Shown piece by piece: positions 7,748 through 14,546 of a DNA stretch of 15,655 nt (position 1 is the stretch's first letter; every line of letters begins with the position of its first letter). Both the position numbers and the translations under genes were made by a program. Source of the stretch: an uncultured Oscillospiraceae bacterium. GTDB lineage: Bacteria; Bacillota; Clostridia; Oscillospirales; Oscillospiraceae. Location: the NCBI GenBank assembly GCA_934661735.1, contig CAKUJN010000049.1:1-15655 (forward strand), read 5' to 3'. The notes below the pieces were generated by a model, which was given only the letters and a program-made list of their open reading frames with translations, did no database searches and was not told the origin of the DNA.

Positions 7748-7758
7748 GTTCATTCTCC

Positions 7759-8274
7759 TCACTGCTTTTCATCCCACAGGACAATCTCTCCCGCGGCAAG
7801 CGTTTTTTTCATATCGATCAGGCGCTGATTTTCCGAGCCGCGAAAGCGCAGACTCAGATTCTTCTGCGCCTCGATAAACGGCCCGTCCACCAGCACGTCA
7901 AGCTGGGACAGCAGCTCGTCCGTCACGCCGTCCACACGCGGAAGGCTGCGGTCGTAGACATAGCCTGTAAAGGCCCAGACCGTCTTTTCCGGATACGCCG
8001 CGCGGAGTCTGCGCGTCAGCTCCAGAAGCCCCGCCTGATTGCGCGGGTCGAACGGCTCGCCTCCCAGATATGTGATGCCGCGGATATAGTCGGGCTTCAT
8101 CAGCTCCAGAATGTGCGTCATGGCCGCCTCGTCAAACGGCTCGCCATAGTCAAAGTCCCACGCCTCTGCATTGAAGCAGCCGGGACAGCGGTGCGTACAG
8201 CCGGAGACAAACAGGCTGACGCGGACCCCTGGGCCGTTTGCGATATCCCACGGCTTGATTGCGGCATAATTCAT
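7759..8274 (-). CDS. nrdG: Anaerobic ribonucleotide reductase activating protein (radical SAM)
   Basis: A 171-residue radical SAM enzyme that cleaves S-adenosylmethionine with a [4Fe-4S] cluster and places the glycyl radical on NrdD. The cluster motif Cys-X3-Cys-X2-Cys is CTHRCPGC with cysteines at 26, 30 and 33. Upstream of it, the DIANGPGVRVSLFVSGC context is typical of NrdG, and YLGGEPFDPRN resembles the SAM-binding GGEP motif. The start at 8274 has a strong GGAGG 7 bases upstream and gives the usual length. It shares an operon with dut. Its partner nrdD lies on the same strand but about 1.6 kb upstream, with a two-gene exporter on the opposite strand in between. I find no clear promoter or NrdR box immediately upstream. 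Confidence 0.95.
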   Translation of the reverse strand: MNYAAIKPWDIANGPGVRVSLFVSGCTHRCPGCFNAEAWDFDYGEPFDEAAMTHILELMKPDYIRGITYLGGEPFDPRNQAGLLELTRRLRAAYPEKTVWAFTGYVYDRSLPRVDGVTDELLSQLDVLVDGPFIEAQKNLSLRFRGSENQRLIDMKKTLAAGEIVLWDEKQ

Positions 8275-8323
8275 GGAAATTCCTCCGTTTTCATGGAAAG
8301 CATGTGATAAATCCGGATAGGAG

Positions 8324-8351
8324 TTGACAATTTCGGGAAATCTGTTAGAAT
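8324..8351 (+). promoter_or_regulatory. Promoter of the ThrE-type exporter genes with a dyad at the -10
   Basis: A perfect -35 TTGACA (8324-8329), a 16-base spacer and a -10 TAGAAT (8346-8351). An 8-bp inverted repeat, TCGGGAAA (8333-8340) and TTTCCCGA (8355-8362), is centred near the -10. A second small dyad, ATTTC-GG-GAAAT, lies at 8330-8341. These could be operator half-sites. The predicted transcript start is near 8358. Confidence 0.7.
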
Positions 8352-8406
8352 GTCTTTCCCGAGAGCTTTTATCGGTATTCATTCCGGCGGAAAGGGGCGC
8401 GGTTCC

Positions 8407-9162
8407 TTGCAGTCGCACAACCAGATTTTGCACGAGCTTCTGGACATCGGCCAGACGCTTCTGACCAGCGGCGCGGAGATCAACCGCGTCGAGGATACGC
8501 TCACGCGGCTCGGCCGTGCCTACGGCGCGGAGCGCGTGGATATTTTCGTCATCACATCCGATATCGTGCTGACCATGCAGTTTTCCGACGGCGTCGAGCT
8601 GACGCAGACGCGGCGCATTTCCCGCGCGCCGTCCACCGACTTTCAGAAGCTGGAGCAGCTCAACGCGCTCAGCCGCGAATGCTGCGCCGCGCCGCTTCCG
8701 ATCGAACAGCTGCACGCGCGCGTGCAGGCCATCGCCGCCGGACAGATTCCCGCGCCGGCGCTGTATATCGGCAGCATTCTGGGCGCGGGCGGCTTTGCCG
8801 TTTTCTTCGGTGGCGGCGCGTTCGACGCGCTGGCCGCGGCGCTGATGGGTCTGCTGGTCTGCTTCTTACAGCAGAAGGCGCTTCCGGTATTCCGCAACGC
8901 GGCCATTTTTCAGTTTCTAACCGCTCTGCTGGTCGGCTCCATCGTCTGTCTGACCTGCCGCCGCTGCGCTGTTTTTTCCGCGGATAAAATCCTGATTGGT
9001 GTCATCATGCTGCTGATTCCGGGCGTCGCGACGACAAACTCCGCACGTGATATGCTGGTCGGCCACACAATTTCCGGCCTGCTGCGGCTGGCGGAATCTC
9101 TGCTGCTGGCAGGGGCGCTGGCGCTGGGCTTCGGCAGCGCGATCTATCTGTTCGGGGTGTAA
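8407..9162 (+). CDS. Threonine/serine exporter family protein, large subunit-like (DUF1212/ThrE)
   Basis: A 251-residue protein of the ThrE-type amino-acid exporter family. The N-terminal cytoplasmic part has the conserved pattern LLDIGQTLLTSGAEINRVED followed by YGAERVDIFVITSDI. From about residue 115 to the end it has several hydrophobic segments, probably five membrane helices, including GVIMLLIPGVATTNSARD. The start is placed at a TTG (8407) with an upstream AAGGGG. An ATG at 8350 overlaps the -10 hexamer and cannot be in the transcript, and no in-frame ATG or GTG was found between them, so the exact start is uncertain. The second half-size gene follows after two bases, and the two together make up the full-length architecture seen in single-chain ThrE proteins. 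The substrate may be threonine, serine or another small metabolite. Confidence 0.87.
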   Translation: MQSHNQILHELLDIGQTLLTSGAEINRVEDTLTRLGRAYGAERVDIFVITSDIVLTMQFSDGVELTQTRRISRAPSTDFQKLEQLNALSRECCAAPLPIEQLHARVQAIAAGQIPAPALYIGSILGAGGFAVFFGGGAFDALAAALMGLLVCFLQQKALPVFRNAAIFQFLTALLVGSIVCLTCRRCAVFSADKILIGVIMLLIPGVATTNSARDMLVGHTISGLLRLAESLLLAGALALGFGSAIYLFGV

Positions 9163-9164
9163 GT

Positions 9165-9599
9165 ATGGTGGTAAAGCAACTGATTTTCGCGCTGCTCAGC
9201 ACGGCGGCGTTCTGCATCCTGTGGCATCTGCCCCTGCGCCATCTGCCGCTGGCGGCGCTTGGCGGCGCGGCCAGCTGGGGCGTGTACCTGCTGCTGGACG
9301 CGCATATGGAAAACGTCTTTTATATCGTCCTGCTGGTCAGCATTTTTTCCGCATCCTACGCCGAAATTGCCGCGCGGCACGCCCGCGCGCCCGCGACGCT
9401 GTTCCTGATTCCGGCGCTTATCCCGCTGGTTCCGGGCAGCTCGCTGTATTATACGATGCTTGCGCTGGTGCAGGGAAGCGAGGCGGATTTCCGCAGCTAT
9501 GGCATGCTGACGGTCAAATGGGTCGTCGCGCTGGCCGCCGGCATCAGTCTGGTCGGCGTGATCCACCAGATTCTCCACCGGCCAGCAAAGACAAAATAG
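9165..9599 (+). CDS. Threonine/serine exporter family protein, small subunit-like (DUF3815/ThrE_2)
   Basis: A 144-residue integral membrane protein with about four hydrophobic segments (roughly 5-21, 25-44, 51-68, 78-100, with a further one at 116-134). The PGSSLYYTM segment at 90-98 is characteristic of the ThrE C-terminal family. It begins two bases after the stop codon of the preceding ThrE-type gene, so the two are translated from the same message and probably form one transporter complex in the cytoplasmic membrane. GGGG at the end of the upstream gene serves as ribosome binding site. A strong hairpin terminator follows. Confidence 0.88.
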   Translation: MVVKQLIFALLSTAAFCILWHLPLRHLPLAALGGAASWGVYLLLDAHMENVFYIVLLVSIFSASYAEIAARHARAPATLFLIPALIPLVPGSSLYYTMLALVQGSEADFRSYGMLTVKWVVALAAGISLVGVIHQILHRPAKTK

Positions 9600-9607
9600 A
9601 ACTGCCC

Positions 9608-9638
9608 AAAATGGCGCCGCATATGCGGCGCCATTTTT
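9608..9638. terminator. Symmetrical intrinsic terminator after the exporter genes
   Basis: A near-perfect palindrome with stem GGCGCCGC/GCGGCGCC, an ATAT centre, flanking AAAAT/ATTTT and a final TTTTT on the plus strand. It is well placed to end the exporter transcript on the plus strand. Because the A and T flanks are symmetrical, it could also stop transcription arriving from nrdD on the minus strand. Confidence 0.87.
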
Positions 9639-9639
9639 C

Positions 9640-9905
9640 TGTTCTGCGGAGATCCATCTGCCGCCTTCCGGAAAAGGGACCTCCCGCCGCAGGCAAAGCC
9701 GATGCACGCGCCCGTCAGGTTGAGCAGGATATCCTCGATATCAAAGCTGCCCTGCATTGTGAAAATCCGAACCGTTTCGGTAAACACAAGCACGGCGACG
9801 GTCCGCAAAAGGAACCGTCCGAAGCGCTGAAGGCGCCGGAGCATAGACGACAGCCGCAGGCCGTGCGGTGCGCGTTTTTCCGCCGGAGGGTGCGTTTTCT
9901 GTCAT
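9640..9905 (-). pseudogene. VanZ-like family remnant (internal deletion, frameshifted)
   Basis: An ATG at 9905 follows the nrdD stop codon with no gap (TAAATG) and opens a frame that begins MTENAPSGGK...ARPAAVVY, like a VanZ-type N terminus just before its first membrane helix. That frame soon reaches a stop. In the next frame, from about 9840, the sequence reads LRTVAVLVFTETVRIFTMQG, then SFDIEDILLNLTGACIGF, which is the conserved C-terminal signature of VanZ-like membrane proteins. The first helices and the central loop are missing, and the C-terminal frame has no stop before the downstream terminator hairpin. The simplest reading is a gene that lost roughly 200 bases internally and changed frame. 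VanZ-like proteins are small membrane proteins, some linked to glycopeptide resistance. The position suggests it was once the last gene of the nrdD transcript. Confidence 0.66.
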
Positions 9906-12131
9906 TTACAGGTGCAGCACGCGGTCGCGGATTTCCTGCGTCCGGCCCTGATTCCAGTACTGCGTGCCGATATAGCCGCAGGTCCGGCGTGCAACGTTCA
10001 TCTTCGACTGGTCGGTGTTGCCGCACTGCGGGCACGTCCAGACCAGCTTGCCGTCCCTGTCCTCGCGGATTTCAATCTCACCGTCAAAGCCGCAGACCTG
10101 ACAGTAGTCGGACTTGGTGTTCAGCTCGGCGTACATGATGTGGTCATAGATAAACTGCATGACCTGCAAAACCGCGTCGATGTTCTGCTGCATGTTCGGG
10201 ACCTCGACATAGCTGATCGCACCGCCGGGCGAAAGCGCCTGGAACTGCGCCTCAAAGGCCAGCTTGTCAAAGGCGTTGATGTTCTCCGTCACATGGATGT
10301 GATAGGAATTGGTGATATAGTTCTTGTCGGTGATGCCCTCGACGATGCCGAAGCGCTTTTGCAGGCACTTGGCAAACTTGTACGTCGTGGACTCCAGCGG
10401 CGTGCCGTAGAGCGAGAAGTCGATGTCCGTCTGTTCCTTCCAGCGCCTGCACGCATCGTTCATGTGCTGCATGACCTCCAGCGCAAACGGCGTGGCGGCG
10501 GGGTCGGTATGGGACTTGCCGGTCATATACTTGACGCACTCGTACAGGCCCGCATAGCCCAGCGAAATCGTCGAATAGCCGCCGTAGAGCAGCTTGTCAA
10601 TCGGCTCGCCCTTTTTCAGGCGCGCCAGCGCGCCGTACTGCCACAGGATGGGCGCAGCGTCGGAGAGCGTGCCCTTGAGCCGGTTGTGACGGCACATCAG
10701 ACCGCGGTAGCAAAGCTCAAGCCGGTCGTCAAAAATCCTCCAGAACTTGTCCAGCGCGCCGCCGGACGAAAGCGCGACGTCGACCAGATTGATCGTCACA
10801 ACGCCCTGGTTGAACCGGCCGTAGTACTTGGGCTTGTCCGGCTCATAATTGCCGGCGTTCGCAACGTTGTTCCAGCCGTTGCCCGAGCGGTCCGGCGTCA
10901 GGAAGCTGCGGCAGCCCATGCAGGTATACACGTCGCCGTGGCCCGCCGTTTCGCCCTTGGACAGCTTCAGCTCGCGCATTTTCTTTTCCGAAATATAATC
11001 CGGCACCATGCGCTTTGCCGTGCACTTCGCGGCAAACTTCGTCAGATACCAGAAGCGCGTGCCCTCGCGGATGTTGTCCTCCTCCAGCACATAGATCAGC
11101 TTCGGGAACGCGGGCGTAATCCATACGCCCTTTTCGTTCTTGACGCCCTCGATGCGCTGCTTGAGCGTTTCCTCAATGATGATGGCCAGATCGTGCTTTT
11201 CACGCTCGTTTCTGGCCTCGTCCAGATACATGAACACGGTGATGAACGGCGCCTGTCCGTTGGTGGTCATCAGCGTCACGACCTGATACTGGATGGTCTG
11301 CACGCCGCGGCGGATCTCCTCGATCAGGCGGCTTTCAACAACCTTGTCAATGGCCTCGTCGCTGACGCTTGTGCCGAACGTCTCAATCTCCTTCAGGACG
11401 CTTGCGCGGATTTTTTTGCGCGAAATGTCCACAAACGGCGCAAGATGCGTCAGAGAAATGGACTGTCCGCCGTACTGGTTGGAGGCAATCTGCGCGATGA
11501 TCTGCGTCGCGATGTTGCAGGCCGTGGAAAAGCTGTGCGGCTTTTCAATCAGCGTGCCGGAGATGACCGTGCCGTTTTGCAGCATGTCCTCAAGGTTGAC
11601 CAGATCGCAGTTGTGCATATGCTGCGCGAAATAGTCCGCGTCGTGGAAATGGATGATTCCGGCCTCGTGCGCCTCCATGATCTCCTGCGGCACCAGCATC
11701 CGGCGCGTCAGGTCCTTGGACACCTCGCCCGCCATATAGTCGCGCTGGACGGCATTGACGGTTGGGTTTTTGTTGGCGTTCTCCTGCTTGACCTCCTCGT
11801 TGTTGCACTCGATCAGGGACAGGATTTTTTCGTCCGTCGTGTTGGACTTGCGCACCAGCGTGCGCGTATAGCGGTAGGTGATGTACTTTTTCGCCACCTC
11901 GTACGCGCCGTGGGCCATGATCTGATGCTCGACCAGATCCTGGATCTCCTCGACCGACAGCGCGCGGTTCATCGACTGGCATGAAAGCTCGACGCTTTCG
12001 GCGATGCGGCGGATCTGCATCGGCGTCAGGCGATCGGCCTCCTCAACCACATTGTTGGCCTTGGTCACGGCCGCGATGATCTTTACGATATCAAAGGTGG
12101 CCTCCGAGCCGTTTCGTTTGATGATCTTCAT
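9906..12131 (-). CDS. nrdD: Anaerobic (class III) ribonucleoside-triphosphate reductase
   Basis: A 741-residue glycyl-radical enzyme that reduces ribonucleoside triphosphates to deoxyribonucleotides without oxygen. Residues about 1-92 form an ATP-cone (starting KRNGSEATFDIVKI), the allosteric site for overall activity. The catalytic-region motif TCMGCRSFL holds Cys404 and Cys407. A C-terminal zinc site is formed by Cys677, Cys680, Cys700 and Cys703. The glycyl-radical motif RTCGYIG places the radical at Gly719. The length is usual for the family. The ATG at 12131 has GGGAGAG about 6-8 bases upstream. NrdG, its activator, is encoded further along the same strand. Upstream there is a consensus promoter flanked by three NrdR-like boxes, so repression by NrdR is expected when dNTPs are sufficient. 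Confidence 0.97.
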   Translation of the reverse strand: MKIIKRNGSEATFDIVKIIAAVTKANNVVEEADRLTPMQIRRIAESVELSCQSMNRALSVEEIQDLVEHQIMAHGAYEVAKKYITYRYTRTLVRKSNTTDEKILSLIECNNEEVKQENANKNPTVNAVQRDYMAGEVSKDLTRRMLVPQEIMEAHEAGIIHFHDADYFAQHMHNCDLVNLEDMLQNGTVISGTLIEKPHSFSTACNIATQIIAQIASNQYGGQSISLTHLAPFVDISRKKIRASVLKEIETFGTSVSDEAIDKVVESRLIEEIRRGVQTIQYQVVTLMTTNGQAPFITVFMYLDEARNEREKHDLAIIIEETLKQRIEGVKNEKGVWITPAFPKLIYVLEEDNIREGTRFWYLTKFAAKCTAKRMVPDYISEKKMRELKLSKGETAGHGDVYTCMGCRSFLTPDRSGNGWNNVANAGNYEPDKPKYYGRFNQGVVTINLVDVALSSGGALDKFWRIFDDRLELCYRGLMCRHNRLKGTLSDAAPILWQYGALARLKKGEPIDKLLYGGYSTISLGYAGLYECVKYMTGKSHTDPAATPFALEVMQHMNDACRRWKEQTDIDFSLYGTPLESTTYKFAKCLQKRFGIVEGITDKNYITNSYHIHVTENINAFDKLAFEAQFQALSPGGAISYVEVPNMQQNIDAVLQVMQFIYDHIMYAELNTKSDYCQVCGFDGEIEIREDRDGKLVWTCPQCGNTDQSKMNVARRTCGYIGTQYWNQGRTQEIRDRVLHL

Positions 12132-12186
12132 TGTGCTCTCTCCCTTGTGCGTTGGTCTGCGCGCGTCTCTCTTCCCATAAAAAGGC

Positions 12187-12253
12187 GGTATTCCTGCATC
12201 GTCGCGCCGGACGGCGCTTTCCCAAATGTTGCATACAGTCGGTCAGGAATACC
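12187..12253 (-). ncRNA. Possible structured leader of the nrdD mRNA
   Basis: A perfect 10-bp inverted repeat, GGTATTCCTG (12187-12196) and CAGGAATACC (12244-12253), encloses a smaller GCGCC/GGCGC hairpin (12204-12208, 12213-12217). On the transcribed minus strand the closing arm is followed by GCC and TTTTT. It lies wholly inside the predicted leader of about 140 bases. This resembles a long-range stem with an expression platform, but I do not recognise a known riboswitch class. Its upstream arm touches NrdR box A, so part of the symmetry could instead be DNA-level. Confidence 0.4.
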
Positions 12254-12267
12254 ACAATATCTTGTGC
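12252..12267. promoter_or_regulatory. NrdR box A (near consensus)
   Basis: The 14-base core CACAATATCTTGTG (12253-12266) differs at one position from the NrdR-box core CACAATATATTGTG. It sits around the predicted transcript start of nrdD (about +13 at its centre), where bound NrdR would block initiation or early elongation. Confidence 0.75.
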
Positions 12268-12278
12268 GCTGCATGCAC

Positions 12279-12307
12279 ACTATACCCGATTTTTCCTCGG
12301 CTGTCAA
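12279..12307 (-). promoter_or_regulatory. Promoter of nrdD
   Basis: On the minus strand, a perfect -35 TTGACA (12302-12307), a 17-base spacer and a -10 TATAGT (12279-12284). The predicted start is near 12272, giving a leader of about 140 bases. It is bracketed by NrdR box A downstream and boxes B and C upstream. Confidence 0.85.
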
Positions 12308-12325
12308 CCGGCATTTTCGCGGTTT

Positions 12326-12341
12326 ACAGAATATCTGGTGC
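12326..12341. promoter_or_regulatory. NrdR box B (degenerate)
   Basis: ACAGAATATCTGGTGC matches the 16-base NrdR consensus ACACAATATATTGTGT at 12 positions. Its centre is 32 bp from box C and 74 bp from box A, close to three and seven helical turns. Paired NrdR boxes about three turns apart are the known arrangement. Confidence 0.68.
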
Positions 12342-12349
12342 ATAATTTT

Positions 12350-12381
12350 GCCGTGAAACACAATATATTGTGTTTCACGGC
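12350..12381. promoter_or_regulatory. NrdR box C within a 32-bp perfect palindrome
   Basis: The 16 bases at 12358-12373, ACACAATATATTGTGT, match the NrdR consensus exactly. Symmetry continues without a mismatch outward to 12350 and 12381 (flanking arm GCCGTGAA and its complement), making a 32-bp perfect palindrome centred between 12365 and 12366. It lies 26 bases past the DUF2804 stop codon. On the minus strand it is followed by AAAA rather than T, so it does not look like an intrinsic terminator. Confidence 0.88.
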
Positions 12382-12406
12382 ATTGTTTCTCCGGTTTCGG
12401 CGCTGT

Positions 12407-13444
12407 TTACCACTTATTTTCGACCTTTTCGGCAAAGCCGAAAAAGTTTTTCACCGGCAGGACCGTCCCGTCGTCCAGCGTCACACGGCCGGTAAAGCGG
12501 CCGAACACCTGATGCTGGTCGGACTTGATGACGACCGCGCTGGTCAGCGCCTTGCGGTCAAGCACGGGTGTGAAGTCCATGTAGAAGCGGTTGTCGTCAC
12601 TGGTGAATTTCCACGGGGACAGATAGTCCTCCCTCCCGCGGCTGTCCGTGGGGATATGGAACGTCACCTCGCTGAGCTTGTGGATTTTTCCGTCGTAGAA
12701 CAGCACGTTTTCCGTCGCGGCGCCGGTATTGCCGAAGCCGTAGCCGATGTTCCAACCGAACGGCACGCCGTCAAGCAGCCCCGAGGCGCTGCCCCAGTAC
12801 CAGGTGTTGTGATATGTCCACACGCCGCGGCCCCAGTCCAGCACCGCGAAGAAGCGGTCGGGCGTCAGTTCGTAGCGCGTCCCGCCCAGCTCGATCCAGC
12901 CCTCGGCGCGCATGCAGTTGATCTTCTGGTTGTAATAGAAATGCTTCGGCTTGTCAAAGGGCGTGGCGATGACCATCGACTCGTCCGGCGCATCTGTCAG
13001 CGTGATGATGCCCTCGATTGCCTCGCGGCCGCGGAACCTGTCCATGTGAAAGCTCAGCCGGCGCGCGCCGTCCTCATGATAAAACGCCATGGCGTAGCCG
13101 CCGCGCGCAATTTCGGTCGTGCCGTCTGCGGACGACTCCGGCAGGCCGGTCTTTCCCATCGGGAACAGGCGCATCGGACTGGTGGTCTGCTCCCAGCCCT
13201 CGTCGAAATTCAAAAAGGAGATGGAGTCCAGACCCATATAGCCGTTGTCGGCAATCGTCAGCGCAAGGCCGATGTGACCGTCGGTGATCAGATAATAGTC
13301 CCACTCCTTGATGCGCATTTTCCCCGCCCTGATATCGGCGCGGCGGTACTGGGAAAGCAGTCCCCGCGCCCAGCCCGCCTCGGCAATATCGCCGGACGGC
13401 GAAAGAAGCGCCGCGCGCTTTGTAATCTCATGCTGCTGTCTCAT
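12407..13444 (-). CDS. DUF2804 family protein
   Basis: A 345-residue protein without a signal peptide or membrane helix, recognised as DUF2804 from its overall pattern. Characteristic parts are the early KEWDYYLITDGHIGLALTIADNGYMG region (46-71) and the segment containing DWGRGVWTYHNTWYWGSASG (203-222), where many conserved aromatic residues cluster. It also has a late region with tracts like VFGRFTGRVTLDDGTVLPVKN (313-333). The biochemical function of the family is not known to me. The predicted fold is rich in beta strands, perhaps like tocopherol-cyclase or lipocalin-type barrels (inference). The start has an excellent AAGGAGG 7 bases upstream. It lies 27 bases after the PAP2 phosphatase gene on the same strand, so the two are probably co-transcribed, which hints at a membrane-lipid or envelope role. 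Confidence 0.85.
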   Translation of the reverse strand: MRQQHEITKRAALLSPSGDIAEAGWARGLLSQYRRADIRAGKMRIKEWDYYLITDGHIGLALTIADNGYMGLDSISFLNFDEGWEQTTSPMRLFPMGKTGLPESSADGTTEIARGGYAMAFYHEDGARRLSFHMDRFRGREAIEGIITLTDAPDESMVIATPFDKPKHFYYNQKINCMRAEGWIELGGTRYELTPDRFFAVLDWGRGVWTYHNTWYWGSASGLLDGVPFGWNIGYGFGNTGAATENVLFYDGKIHKLSEVTFHIPTDSRGREDYLSPWKFTSDDNRFYMDFTPVLDRKALTSAVVIKSDQHQVFGRFTGRVTLDDGTVLPVKNFFGFAEKVENKW

Positions 13445-13471
13445 CGGGATTCCTCCTTAAAAGGTGTGTTT

Positions 13472-14410
13472 TCAGAAAGGACGCTCAGTCCTTTTTCCAA
13501 GCCGCGCAAAAAAGCGGAACGTCAGCGGCCAGACGCAGCCGGCAAACATCACAATCAGGAAATAGCGCAGCGCGTCCGCCGGCCCCGACGGCAGAATTGC
13601 GCGCAGCGGCGCTTTCAGAAGCGATTTGATCGCCACGACAAGCCCCAGCCCCAGCGCAACCTTGAGAATCTGCGCATACCAGACAGCGCCGACCGCAAAG
13701 CGGACGTAGCGCTTTTCAATGAAATACATCGGAATCAGCGCCAGAACCGCGCCGGTCAGCGTCCATGCGTTTTTCACCGCGTGGGAGAGATTGGACGCGT
13801 CCTCGCTGCCTGCGGCGAAATCGGCGCGGAAGCCGCTGACATAGCCCAGAAACACGCCCGCAAACGCCAGCGCGCCCGCCATCAGCCACGGCATGGCCTT
13901 ATCCATGGCGCTCTGCGTCCGGAACGCGGGATACAGCGCCGCAAGGCACACCGCCGCCATCAAAAAGCCCACGCTCACATCCAGCGGCGTATGCACGCCC
14001 AGATACATGCGCGAAAACGGCACCAGCACAATCACCGCGGCGCAGCACCAGCGCACCCAGCGACGCTTTGTCATGACGGCGGCCGCGCCGAATGTGCTGA
14101 CGGCGTTCTGCGTGTGGCCGGACGGGAAGGAATAGCCCGTCGCCGCGGCCCGCGCACTCTCCACAATCGTAAAATTCGGGTCCAGCACCCACGGCCGCGG
14201 AATACGGCAGACAATTTTCAAAAGCTGGTTGCCGACGGTGCCGAACAGTCCGGCGATAAACGCGTAATAGCCGGTACGCTTGTCCACACACCAGAACAGC
14301 ACAAACGCCAGAACCATGAACGCGACCTCTGTACCCAGATGCGTCACGGCGGACATAACGGCGTCCATGGCCGGAAAGCGTATGCTCTCAAGCAGACGCA
14401 GGAAATCCAT
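13472..14410 (-). CDS. PAP2-family membrane phosphatase
   Basis: A 312-residue integral membrane protein with the three-part PAP2 phosphatase signature: K-X6-RP at 65-73 (KIVCRIPRP), PSGH at 96-99 with catalytic His99, and SR-X5-H-X3-D at 133-144 with His140 and Asp144. About seven or eight hydrophobic segments are visible, including a C-terminal extension of roughly 140 residues beyond the catalytic core. Such enzymes remove phosphate from lipid phosphates such as phosphatidic acid or undecaprenyl pyrophosphate, on the outer side of the membrane. The substrate here cannot be told from sequence. The start at 14410 has GAGGGGG 6 bases upstream. The open frame continues further upstream, but that part overlaps the divergent gene. 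It is the first gene of a likely two-gene transcript with the DUF2804 gene. Confidence 0.93.
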   Translation of the reverse strand: MDFLRLLESIRFPAMDAVMSAVTHLGTEVAFMVLAFVLFWCVDKRTGYYAFIAGLFGTVGNQLLKIVCRIPRPWVLDPNFTIVESARAAATGYSFPSGHTQNAVSTFGAAAVMTKRRWVRWCCAAVIVLVPFSRMYLGVHTPLDVSVGFLMAAVCLAALYPAFRTQSAMDKAMPWLMAGALAFAGVFLGYVSGFRADFAAGSEDASNLSHAVKNAWTLTGAVLALIPMYFIEKRYVRFAVGAVWYAQILKVALGLGLVVAIKSLLKAPLRAILPSGPADALRYFLIVMFAGCVWPLTFRFFARLGKRTERPF

Positions 14411-14440
14411 ACAAATCCCCCTCTGTTTTCTGATATGGAC

Positions 14441-14449
14441 AGTATAGCA
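14441..14449 (-). promoter_or_regulatory. Extended -10 promoter of the PAP2 gene
   Basis: On the minus strand TGC directly precedes TATACT (14441-14446), an extended -10 element. No good -35 is seen. The predicted start is near 14434, about 24 bases before the ATG. Confidence 0.58.
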
Positions 14450-14482
14450 CGTTCGCGCAGAAAATGGAATACACAGCTGTTC

Positions 14483-14510
14483 TTGCATTTTTCGCAAAAA
14501 ACGATATACT
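14483..14510 (+). promoter_or_regulatory. Promoter of the TIGR04255-family gene
   Basis: A -35 TTGCAT (14483-14488), a 16-base spacer and a -10 TATACT (14505-14510). The predicted start is near 14517, some 30 bases before the ATG. It is divergent from the PAP2 promoter, and the -10 elements are about 60 bases apart. Confidence 0.65.
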
Positions 14511-14546
14511 GGAATCATAACGATTTCACGAAAGCGAGGCGCTGTT

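Noticed and set aside
8350..8406. ATG at 8350 as the start of the first ThrE-type gene
   Set aside because: It overlaps the -10 hexamer of the only good promoter, so it would not be in the transcript. A TTG at 8407 matches the family N terminus.
9912..11984. A 690-codon open frame antisense to nrdD
   Set aside because: Same reason: nrdD on the minus strand has all family motifs, and the antisense product resembles nothing.
12425..12446. Hairpin TTTTCGGC/GCCGAAAA near the end of the DUF2804 gene
   Set aside because: It lies inside the coding sequence before the stop codon and lacks a T tail on the minus strand, so it is probably coincidental.
13476..13496. Terminator-like hairpin AAAGGAC/GTCCTTT with T run on the plus strand at the end of the PAP2 gene
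   Set aside because: The T run is on the strand opposite to the genes, and no plus-strand gene lies upstream. On the minus strand the stem has no T tract, so it should not stop the PAP2-DUF2804 message.
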